The notes under the pieces are model-generated. The model had not been told where the DNA came from and did not search any database. It worked only from the letters and a program-made list of their open reading frames with translations. A stretch of DNA of 6,708 bases from assembly GCA_035286785.1 (NCBI GenBank), contig DATECS010000051.1, forward strand, positions 1-6,708, read 5' to 3'. This stretch comes from UBA11386 sp035286785. GTDB lineage: Bacteria; Planctomycetota; Planctomycetia; Pirellulales; Thermoguttaceae. The translations under genes were made by a program, and so were the position numbers. Positions 1-5,533 of the stretch are shown piece by piece. Each line of letters begins with the position of its first letter. Positions within the stretch are counted from its first letter, which is position 1.

Positions 1-387
1 AGGTACGACCCTCACGGCGATCCTATCCCGACGGCCGAAGGAGAGTTGCCGCCGAAGATCGCCAAACCGCTGGTCGATTCCCCGCCGGGCACCCGGTTTC
101 GGCTCGCCCGGGTAACGGACCAGTCGCCTGAGTTTCTTCGATACCTGACCCAATCGGGTCTGTCGCTTGGCACGACGGCGGCGGTCGTGGCGAACCGGGT
201 GGAAGCCGGGATTCTTGTGCTGGAGACTAACGGCCGGCAGATCACGCTGAGCCGGTCGGCGGCCGAGCATCTGCTGATTGCGCCGCTGGAACCGGTGCCG
301 AAGGTTCCTGAAACAAACCCTTTTCCCCCGACGGAACCGCTCTTGAGCGAGGCGGCGTTTCGTGACACGCCGCGAGCGGTCCGTTGA
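1..387 (+). CDS. DtxR/MntR-family metal-dependent transcriptional repressor, C-terminal part (5' end outside window)
   Basis: The frame is open from base 1, so the gene begins upstream; 128 residues are visible before the TGA at 385-387. The first residues (YDPHGDPIPTAEGE) match the segment that closes the metal-binding and dimerisation domain in DtxR/MntR repressors. Residues about 30-95 (GTRFRLARVTDQ, then FLRYLTQSGLSLGT, then the L-E-T-N-G-R-Q-I-T-L-S strand pair) fit the FeoA/SH3-like C-terminal domain of the same family. The last 30 or so residues are a Pro/Glu-rich tail without a recognisable domain. Known family members bind Fe2+ or Mn2+ and repress metal uptake genes. The N-terminal winged helix lies outside the window, so the metal and the targets cannot be judged. 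A stand-alone FeoA protein is a less likely alternative because of the DPHGDPIPT segment. The TTG at 46 is internal and is not a real start. Confidence 0.8.
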   Translation, partial: RYDPHGDPIPTAEGELPPKIAKPLVDSPPGTRFRLARVTDQSPEFLRYLTQSGLSLGTTAAVVANRVEAGILVLETNGRQITLSRSAAEHLLIAPLEPVPKVPETNPFPPTEPLLSEAAFRDTPRAVR

Positions 388-418
388 GGGAAAGCAAGCT
401 AGAGCCGAGCCAACGCAG

Positions 419-486
419 CACGTAGGGTGGGCACCGCCCACCACGGCGGCTTCTTTCACGGTGGTGGGCAGTGCCCACCCTACGTG
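419..486. repeat. Inverted pair of REP-like palindromic elements
   Basis: The arms 419-444 and 461-486 are complementary over 26 positions with one mismatch (435/470), separated by 16 nt. Each arm is itself a complete REP-like unit: a GTAG head (422-425), then a 7-bp stem GGTGGGC / GCCCACC with the 3-nt loop ACC (426-442). The second unit has the same plan on the minus strand (463-483, loop ACT). A GTAG or GTGG head followed by a short hairpin is the hallmark of REPs linked to RAYT transposases, and paired inverted units resemble BIMEs. The transcript could fold into one long hairpin just after the DtxR-type gene and protect or end that mRNA. There is no T-run after it, so I do not call it an intrinsic terminator. 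Confidence 0.8.
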
Positions 487-522
487 TTCTTCTCACCCCC
501 GATAAAGAGGGCCTGGCCCCCT

Positions 523-552
523 TTGACGAATCGACTGGCTAGGCGTCATAAT
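523..552 (+). promoter_or_regulatory. Sigma-70-like promoter for the SRP RNA gene
   Basis: TTGACG at 523-528 (-35, five of six matches to TTGACA) and CATAAT at 547-552 (-10, five of six matches to TATAAT) are separated by 18 nt. This predicts transcription starting near 558-561, just before the SRP RNA fold. It is the best promoter-like sequence seen in the intergenic DNA. The call is from sequence pattern and position only. Confidence 0.6.
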
Positions 553-573
553 GGGGCATCTCGCCGGCGCGCC

Positions 574-687
574 GCGGTTTCCGACGAGAGGCCCTCACAA
601 TGGGGACCTGTGAACCTGGTCAGGGTCGAAAGACAGCAGCCATAAGCAGTCCGCCTCATGTGTGCAGGGTCTCTCATCGGGGGCCGC
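574..687 (+). ncRNA. ffs: Bacterial small SRP RNA (4.5S RNA)
   Basis: This is the RNA scaffold of the signal recognition particle, which binds Ffh and helps target nascent membrane proteins. The conserved domain IV is clear at 618-641: GGTCAGG, a GTC/GAC stem capped by a GAAA tetraloop, then AGCAGCC, giving the Ffh-binding symmetric loop. Outside it TGG pairs with CCA, then the asymmetric loop (TGAACC opposite TAAG), then CTG with CAG and GGA with TCC. A long terminal helix pairs 574-590 with 671-687, including three G-U pairs and one mismatch; GCCCT (591-595) continues against AGGGT (666-670). No Alu domain is present, as in the small Gram-negative type. The ends are approximate: the promoter suggests a 5' end near 559, and flanking GC-rich bases (to about 701) could add pairs. 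It lies upstream of dnaX, as in many bacteria. Confidence 0.9.
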
Positions 688-726
688 CGTGTCCGCGCGG
701 CATTAGGCACGAAAAACCTCGGAAAA

Positions 727-798
727 CGTCGAGCAGGCTCGACGGCTAACCATGTTTGTCGAGCAGGATCGACGGCTAACCACATCGAGCAGGCTCGA
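727..798. repeat. Three degenerate tandem palindromic repeats
   Basis: Three units begin with TCGAGCAG at 729, 759 and 785 (spacings 30 and 26 nt). Units 1 and 2 continue into CGACGGCTAACCA; unit 3 diverges after the palindrome. Unit 1 contains an 18-nt perfect palindrome (727-744: 8-nt arms around AG), and the stem is shorter in unit 2 (GTCGA/TCGAC) and unit 3. Read on the minus strand the units look like a TTAGCC head followed by a hairpin, again a REP-like plan. They lie between the SRP RNA and dnaX and could act in 3'-end processing of the RNA, but no T-run follows to support a terminator. Confidence 0.75.
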
Positions 799-845
799 TG
801 GTGTTATCGTTCACGGGGAGAACTGTCCCTTCCGGTTCGGCCAAA

Positions 846-923
846 GGGGACAGGCACATTTTTCGGCCGCCAAGCGTACCCCGAGCGCAAAGCCAAGGGA
901 GGCCGAAAAATGAGCCAGTCCCC
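846..923. repeat. Long inverted repeat overlapping the dnaX ribosome site and start codon
   Basis: Arm 846-868 and arm 901-923 are complementary at 21 of 23 positions (mismatches at 852/917 and 856/913), with 32 nt between them. The right arm begins GGCCGAAAAATGAGCC, so the dnaX ATG (910-912) lies inside the stem. The Shine-Dalgarno sequence AGGGAGG (896-902) straddles the loop and the foot of that arm. If transcribed from upstream, the mRNA could fold so that the start is paired. GGGGACAGG-type and GAAAAATGAGCC-type arms resemble dispersed repeats I recall from planctomycete genomes, so this is probably a repeat copy recruited as a leader and not a dedicated operator. Confidence 0.8.
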
Positions 924-2709
924 ACGGCCAGCCATGCCTGACGACGCCCGAGAAACTGACGTGTCACCCGCCGCGAACCGCGACTATCAGGTCGTCGCTC
1001 GACGCTATCGGCCCCAGGTGTTCGAGGAGCTGATCGGTCAGGAGCACATCGCCCATGCGTTGTCGAACGCCATCACGAGCGATCGGGTGGGGCACGCCTA
1101 TCTGTTTACCGGGGCCCGGGGCGTGGGCAAGACGTCGGCCGCGCGGATTTTTGCCAAGGCGTTGAATTGCGTGGATGGGCCCGGCCCGACGCCTTGCAAC
1201 GCCTGCGAGATTTGCCGGAGTATCAGCTCGGGCGACGACGTGGACGTGTTGGAGATCGACGGGGCGAGCAACCGGGGGATCGACGAGATTCGCCAGCTTC
1301 GCCAGAACGTCAACGTGCGGCCGAGCCGCGCGCGGATGAAGATTTACATCATCGACGAAGTCCACATGCTCACGCGCGAAGCGTTCAACGCCTTGTTGAA
1401 AACGCTCGAAGAGCCGCCGGGGCACGTCAAATTCATCTTCTGCACGACCGATCCGAACAAGATTCCGATCACTATTTTGTCGCGGTGTCAGCGGTTTGAT
1501 TTCGCGGGCATTCAAACGGGGTCGATCGCCGAGCGGCTTACGCAGATCGCCGCGGCCGAGCAGGTCGAGGCGGATTCTGAGGCGATCGACATGCTGGCCC
1601 GACGAGCGGCGGGGTCGATGCGCGACGGGCAGTCGCTGTTGGAGCAGCTTCTGGCGTTTGCCTCGGGGCGGATTACGCTTGAGGCGGTCCACGGGATGTT
1701 GGGCACGGCGGCCGACGGTCGGTTGGAGGAGTTGGCCGGTTACCTGGCTGCTCGCGACGCGGCGGGGGCGCTGGCCAGTTTCGAGGCGGCAATCGGCCAG
1801 GGAGTGGATTCGGGGTTGTTGCTTGAGCAGTTGTTTGGGTACTTCCGCGATTGCATGGCGGCAGCCGTTGGATGCCGAGTGGAGGCGTTTTTGTATGCGT
1901 CGACGGCCGGCGCCGCGCGGGTCGTCGAGATGGGCAAACAGCTTGGGGTGCAGACGATCCTGGCGGCGATGCAGATTCTCGACCAGACGCTGGGACGACT
2001 GAGGCAGAGCACTCAGGGACGGATTCTGGCCGAAGTGGCCCTGGTTCGGATTGCCGAACTGGGGGAACTGGACGATCTGGCGGCGCTGGTGGCCCGGCTG
2101 GGCTCGGGCGGGCCGATGGGCTCGCCGGTTGCGCCGGCTGGAAGACCCGGCGGGGCCTCGCCGGGGACAGGAACGGCGGGCCGACCAGGGACAAGCCCTC
2201 CGGTGTCGTCCCCCTCTTCTAGAGAAAGTAATGTCCCGAACACGTTGAGCAGCCCATTGGCGGAGATATCCTCGCCGCCGCGGCAGGAGGTCCGTCAGAC
2301 GTTGACCGAGGCCAATGCGGCGGAAATATGGGGACTGGCGATCGAAAAATGTTCGGGTCTATTGTCCGAACATGCCCGGCAGTTCGAGCGTACTGCAATT
2401 TCCGCGCCAAATCGACTGGTCGTTGTGTTTAGGCCGGAGTATACTTTGGCGAAGTCGGTTTGCCAGCGTCCGGAGAACACGAAGCGTCTCCGGGCGGCGT
2501 TGGCCGAACTGACCGGACAGAACGTCGAAATTGACTTTCAGGTCGCCGAGAAGCAGGCGTCCGAGCAGTCGAGTGCGTCCCCCCCTTCCCAGGCGGTCGG
2601 TGCCCGGCAGCAGGCCGCCCAAGTTGCCGCTCACCCCTTGGTGCGCCGCGCGACCGAGTTGTTCGACGTCGAGGATACCCGGATCGAAACGACGAAGAAA
2701 ACCAATTAG
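910..2709 (+). CDS. dnaX: DNA polymerase III subunit gamma/tau (clamp-loader ATPase)
   Basis: DnaX is the ATPase core of the clamp loader that places the beta clamp on DNA and, as tau, links polymerase cores. The 599-residue protein has YQVVARRYRPQVFEELIGQEH (26-46), Walker A GARGVGKT (68-75), a four-Cys zinc module (C87, C96, C99, C102), Walker B IIDE (147-150), a sensor-1 segment (CTTDPNKIP, 178-186), the SRC arginine-finger motif (191-193) and sensor 2 GSMRDGQSLLEQ (235-246). A helical collar follows to about 395, then a Gly/Pro/Ser linker (398-460). A tau-like C-terminal region (about 466-545) follows, and the end reads HPLVRRATELFDVEDT. Start ATG 910 has AGGGAGG seven bases upstream. The frame is open back to an ATG at 658, but that lies in the SRP RNA. 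ATG 934 and GTG 961 are possible shorter starts, since homology begins near residue 26. The ybaB gene starts 14 nt after the stop. Confidence 0.95.
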   Translation: MSQSPRPAMPDDARETDVSPAANRDYQVVARRYRPQVFEELIGQEHIAHALSNAITSDRVGHAYLFTGARGVGKTSAARIFAKALNCVDGPGPTPCNACEICRSISSGDDVDVLEIDGASNRGIDEIRQLRQNVNVRPSRARMKIYIIDEVHMLTREAFNALLKTLEEPPGHVKFIFCTTDPNKIPITILSRCQRFDFAGIQTGSIAERLTQIAAAEQVEADSEAIDMLARRAAGSMRDGQSLLEQLLAFASGRITLEAVHGMLGTAADGRLEELAGYLAARDAAGALASFEAAIGQGVDSGLLLEQLFGYFRDCMAAAVGCRVEAFLYASTAGAARVVEMGKQLGVQTILAAMQILDQTLGRLRQSTQGRILAEVALVRIAELGELDDLAALVARLGSGGPMGSPVAPAGRPGGASPGTGTAGRPGTSPPVSSPSSRESNVPNTLSSPLAEISSPPRQEVRQTLTEANAAEIWGLAIEKCSGLLSEHARQFERTAISAPNRLVVVFRPEYTLAKSVCQRPENTKRLRAALAELTGQNVEIDFQVAEKQASEQSSASPPSQAVGARQQAAQVAAHPLVRRATELFDVEDTRIETTKKTN

Positions 2710-2723
2710 TCGCGAGTGCCAAC

Positions 2724-3104
2724 GTGTTCAAGGGAATTGCCAATCTTGGGGCCCTGTTGAAGCAAGCCCAGCAAATGGGCGGGCGGATGCAGGAAATGAG
2801 CGAGCAGTTGAAGCATCAACGGGCGACCGGCTCGGCGGGCGGCGGCATGGTCGAGATCGAGGTGAACGGCATGGCCGAGGTGCTGAAGTGCCGGATCGAG
2901 CCTCGGTTGATCGCCGACGGGGACCGGGAGTTGATCGAAGATCTCGTCGTGACGGCTGTCAATGCGGCGATTGCCAAGACCAAGCAGATGCACGCCGAGG
3001 CGGTGCAGTCGATGACCGGAGGGTTGAGCCTGCCGGGGATGGACGAGGCATTGGAGAAGCTGCTGGGAACCGACTTGGCGGACGACGAGCCACGGCAACC
3101 GTAA
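2724..3104 (+). CDS. ybaB: YbaB/EbfC family nucleoid-associated DNA-binding protein
   Basis: Members are small dimeric DNA-binding proteins found around the nucleoid and usually encoded between dnaX and recR. The 126-residue product begins MFKGIANLGALLKQAQQMGGRMQEMSEQLK, the typical long N-terminal helix. The central sheet carries GGGMVEIEVNGMAEVLKCRIEP (about 39-60), and the C-terminal helix runs LIEDLVVTAVNAAIAKTKQMHAEAVQSMTGGLSLPGM. The family is usually about 100-110 residues; the extra length here is a polar tail (EKLLGTDLADDEPRQP). The start is a GTG 14 nt after the dnaX stop with no convincing Shine-Dalgarno sequence, chosen because the family's conserved opening residues follow at once. 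Its close spacing after dnaX suggests co-transcription and perhaps translational coupling. A recR gene 70 nt downstream supports the identification. Confidence 0.93.
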   Translation: MFKGIANLGALLKQAQQMGGRMQEMSEQLKHQRATGSAGGGMVEIEVNGMAEVLKCRIEPRLIADGDRELIEDLVVTAVNAAIAKTKQMHAEAVQSMTGGLSLPGMDEALEKLLGTDLADDEPRQP

Positions 3105-3131
3105 ATAGGTTCGGTCCCAGTGCCTACATCC

Positions 3132-3152
3132 GTCAGGCACAGCCTGACCTAC
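3132..3152 (-). repeat. REP-like element between ybaB and recR
   Basis: On the minus strand this reads GTAG (3152-3149), then the 7-bp stem GTCAGGC / GCCTGAC with a 3-nt loop TGT. It has the same head, stem length and loop length as the elements at 422-442 and 463-483 but a different stem sequence, so it is a second REP-like family. It lies inside the dnaX-ybaB-recR cluster, where an mRNA hairpin could change recR expression relative to ybaB. Confidence 0.7.
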
Positions 3153-3174
3153 GGAAGAATGAGGTCGCCATAAC

Positions 3175-3774
3175 GTGTCGGAAGTCACGCAGTCGGTTGA
3201 TAATCTGATCGCCCAGTTGGGCAAGCTGCCGGGCATCGGCAAAAAGTCGGCCGAGCGGCTGGCTTATCACTTGCTCCATCTTTCGAAGGGCGAGGCCATG
3301 GCGCTGGCCGACGCCATCCGCGACGTCAAGCAGAACGTCCACTACTGCACCGCGTGCTACAATTTAGCGGAGGGAGAGTTGTGTTCGATCTGCGCCGACG
3401 CGCAACGCGACGCGACCACGATTTGCGTGGTCGAACAGCCGCGCGACCTGATGGCGTTGGAGCAGACGGGCATGTACCGCGGGCACTACCACGTGTTGTT
3501 GGGACGCATCGCGCCGTTGGAGGGCGTGGGGCCCGGAGATTTGACGATCGACGCCCTGGTTCGCCGGGTGCGGGAGGGCGTGGTCAAAGAGATTATCATG
3601 GCCACCAACCCGACGACCGAGGGCGACGGCACGGCGTTGTATATTTCGAACTTACTGGGCGAGACGGCGGTGAAAATCACGCGGCTGGCCCGGGGAATTA
3701 CGTCGGGCGGCGTGCTGGAACACGCGAACCGGGAGATGCTGTCGGACGCCTTGTCGGGCCGGCAGATGTTTTGA
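3175..3774 (+). CDS. recR: Recombination mediator protein RecR
   Basis: RecR works with RecO (and RecF) to load RecA on SSB-coated single-stranded DNA during gap repair. The 199-residue length is normal for the family. An N-terminal helix-hairpin-helix is seen at 15-34 (LGKLPGIGKKSAERLAYHLL). A C4 zinc finger follows with C58, C61, C70 and C73. The Toprim domain runs from about 82 (ICVVEQPRDLMALEQTGMYRGHYHVL), continues with GRIAPLEGVGPGDL, and contains IMATNPTTEGDGTALYIS (141-158). The end, LARGITSGGVLEHANREMLSDALSGR, fits the conserved C-terminal motif. EGDGTA replaces the common EGEATA version of the Toprim motif, a modest variation. The start is GTG 3175 with a weak GAGG ten bases upstream; the family's opening residues begin there. 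The gene is last in the dnaX-ybaB-recR cluster, with a REP-like hairpin just before its leader. Confidence 0.95.
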   Translation: MSEVTQSVDNLIAQLGKLPGIGKKSAERLAYHLLHLSKGEAMALADAIRDVKQNVHYCTACYNLAEGELCSICADAQRDATTICVVEQPRDLMALEQTGMYRGHYHVLLGRIAPLEGVGPGDLTIDALVRRVREGVVKEIIMATNPTTEGDGTALYISNLLGETAVKITRLARGITSGGVLEHANREMLSDALSGRQMF

Positions 3775-3784
3775 TTTTGAGATC

Positions 3785-3961
3785 AACCACGAAATACACA
3801 AAATACACGAAAATATGAAAAGGAGGACAGGCATTCTTGCCTGTCTTTTACCTTGATCAGTTTGGATGTGCCAGACAAGAATGTCTGGCCTCCTGAAGCC
3901 AGACAGGAATGTCTGGCCTCCTTGTAAAAAGTCTTTCGTGTATTTCGCGTCTTTCGTGGTT
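3785..3961. repeat. Composite palindromic element (28-nt terminal inverted repeats enclosing three hairpins)
   Basis: The ends 3785-3812 and 3934-3961 are complementary at 25 of 28 positions. Each is built of short CACGAAA/ATACACGAAA-like units. Between them are three hairpins of one family. On the plus strand 3821-3845 reads AGGAG, GACAGGC, loop ATTCTT, GCCTGTC. On the minus strand 3894-3870 reads AGGAG, GCCAGAC, loop ATTCTT, GTCTGGC. On the minus strand 3922-3898 reads AGGAG, GCCAGAC, loop ATTCCT, GTCTGGC. The 177-bp block fills almost all of the recR-rpoN gap. It has no coding capacity that I believe. No target-site duplication is obvious next to the ends. It could be a miniature non-autonomous mobile element or a cluster of independently placed repeats. 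Confidence 0.75.
3826..3850 (+). terminator. Possible intrinsic terminator after recR
   Basis: GACAGGCA pairs with TGCCTGTC around a TTCT loop (3826-3845), followed by TTTTA. Its place about 50 nt after the recR stop would suit termination of the dnaX-ybaB-recR transcript. The T-run is short and the hairpin belongs to the composite repeat described at 3785-3961, so terminator function is only a possibility. Confidence 0.35.
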
Positions 3962-3990
3962 AGAAAAAGGCACAATGGCGGTCCCTGGTT

Positions 3991-5472
3991 ATGCGGCTTT
4001 CGTTTGGTCAAGAACTCCGGCAGGTGCAGAAGCAGATTCTGGCGCCGCGGATGATTCAGTCGATGGAGATTCTCCAACTGCCGATCCTGGCGTTGCAGGA
4101 GCGGATCGAGCAGGAGATGGAGGAGAATCCGTTGCTGGAGACGCGTCAGGACGATCCCGACCTGCCGACCGAGGAATACGAGACCGAATCGTCCGACACG
4201 CCGACCACCGAAGAACGCGAGTTGGTGATCGACGAGGCGAGCCAGAACACGGACGATTTTGAGCGGCTGCTGAACCTCGACTCGGAGGAATGGCCCGACC
4301 AGTTCGAGGAACGCACGCGCCACTCGCGTCAGGAGATGGAAGAGGCCGGCCAGCGTAAATTGGACGCGATGGCCAACATGACGGCTCGGCCGCAGTCGCT
4401 GGAGGACTACCTGCGCGATCAGCTCGGTTGGTTCGAGCTCGATCCGGCGTTTCGGGCGATGGCCGAGCGGATCATTTACAACCTGGACAGCAACGGTTAT
4501 CTGCCGAGCCGGCTGGAAGATCTGCTGGGAATGGACGCCACGGCGGAGGATCTCGCGTTGGCCGAGAAGGCGTTGGCGATGGTCCAGCGGCTCGATCCGG
4601 CGGGCGTGGGCGCGAGGGACCTCCACGAGTGTCTGCTGCTGCAACTCGTCCCGGGAATGCCGCGCTACGAAGAACTTCGCACGCTCATTTCGAGCCATTT
4701 GGAAGATCTCGAACACAATCGGCTGCCGCAAATCCTGCGGAAGACGGGCTATTCGATGGAGACGCTTCAAGAGACCCTGGGCGAGCTTCGCAAGCTGAAT
4801 CCGAAGCCGGGCGCGAATTTTCACGAGAGCTACGTGCCGAACGTGACGCCCGACGTGTTTATCGATCCGGTGGAGGCGGGCGGGTATCAGGTGCGGGTCG
4901 AGGATTCGCAGATTCCGACGCTTTTCATTAGTCCGCAGTATCGCAAACTATTGCAGGATCCGGCCACGCCGGTCGAGACGCGCGAGTACATCAAGCGGAA
5001 GTTGAATTCGGCGATGTGGCTGATCGATTCGATCCATCAGCGGCGCGGGACGCTGACGAAAGTGGCCCAGGCGATTGTGGATTATCAGAAGGAATTCTTG
5101 GACAAGGGGCCCGAGGCGATCGAGCCGCTCAAGATGCAGCAAATCGCCGACAAGGTGGGCGTTCACGTGACGACGGTCAGTCGGGCGGTGGACGACAAAT
5201 GGATTCAGACGCCTCGGGGCATTTTTCCGCTACGGCGGTTCTTTGTGGGCGGCACGACCAGCGCGGACGGCGAGGAGGTGGCCTGGGACACCGTGCGGCT
5301 AAAGTTGCAGGAGGTCGTCGACGGCGAGGACAAGCAGAAGCCACTGAGCGACGAGGAATTGGTTGAGCAGTTGGCCAAGCACGGGATCACGGTCGCGCGG
5401 CGGACGGTCACCAAGTATCGCAAGGCGATGAAAATTCCCAGTTCGCGGCAGCGAAGAGAATGGAAGAAATAG
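3991..5472 (+). CDS. rpoN: RNA polymerase sigma-54 factor
   Basis: RpoN directs RNA polymerase to -24/-12 promoters and needs an AAA+ activator to open them. The 493-residue protein starts MRLSFGQELRQVQKQILAPRMIQSMEILQLPILALQERIEQEMEENPLLE, the Gln/Leu-rich region I that contacts activators. Residues about 52-118 are a variable, very acidic region II. The core-binding region lies at about 130-320 (SLEDYLRDQL, IIYNLDSNGYL, VQRLDPAGVGARDLHECLLLQL, LRKLNPKPG). A DNA-binding helix-turn-helix is seen at about 383-402 (QQIADKVGVHVTTVSRAV), and the RpoN box ARRTVTKYR is at 469-477, one residue from the canonical ARRTVAKYR. The length is normal. ATG 3991 begins at the conserved motif, but no good Shine-Dalgarno site precedes it. 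An out-of-frame ATG at 3975 is not used. No activator gene or clear -24/-12 site was seen in the window. Confidence 0.96.
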   Translation: MRLSFGQELRQVQKQILAPRMIQSMEILQLPILALQERIEQEMEENPLLETRQDDPDLPTEEYETESSDTPTTEERELVIDEASQNTDDFERLLNLDSEEWPDQFEERTRHSRQEMEEAGQRKLDAMANMTARPQSLEDYLRDQLGWFELDPAFRAMAERIIYNLDSNGYLPSRLEDLLGMDATAEDLALAEKALAMVQRLDPAGVGARDLHECLLLQLVPGMPRYEELRTLISSHLEDLEHNRLPQILRKTGYSMETLQETLGELRKLNPKPGANFHESYVPNVTPDVFIDPVEAGGYQVRVEDSQIPTLFISPQYRKLLQDPATPVETREYIKRKLNSAMWLIDSIHQRRGTLTKVAQAIVDYQKEFLDKGPEAIEPLKMQQIADKVGVHVTTVSRAVDDKWIQTPRGIFPLRRFFVGGTTSADGEEVAWDTVRLKLQEVVDGEDKQKPLSDEELVEQLAKHGITVARRTVTKYRKAMKIPSSRQRREWKK

Positions 5473-5533
5473 GGTGCGTGCTTACACGTACCGAAAGCGC
5501 TGCCGCAGCCGTTTCTTGAACGCGAGGCAAGTC

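Noticed and set aside
504..524. Hairpin AAAGAGGG / CCCCCTTT as terminator for the DtxR-type gene
   Set aside because: It has one mismatch and only three T bases, which overlap the -35 box of the ffs promoter; too weak to annotate.
727..798. CRISPR array
   Set aside because: There are only three decaying palindromic units, with no proper unique spacers of constant length and no cas genes nearby.
658..909. N-terminal extension of dnaX from ATG 658
   Set aside because: It begins inside the SRP RNA, translates the tandem repeats, and has no DnaX homology; the ribosome site at 896-902 supports ATG 910.
964..1692. 242-codon minus-strand frame opposite the DnaX ATPase domain
   Set aside because: It is Arg-rich with no domain and fully overlaps the conserved dnaX coding sequence.
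2531..3208. 225-codon plus-strand frame across the dnaX end and ybaB
   Set aside because: It is out of frame with both recognised genes and has a low-complexity Arg/Gly-rich composition typical of shadow frames.
2706..3242. 178-codon minus-strand frame opposite ybaB
   Set aside because: It is antisense to a recognised family member and includes the REP-like element.
3652..4824. 390-codon minus-strand open frame antisense to recR end and rpoN
   Set aside because: It lies opposite a clearly real rpoN, runs through the palindromic repeats, and its protein has no recognisable domain; long antisense frames are expected in GC-rich coding DNA.
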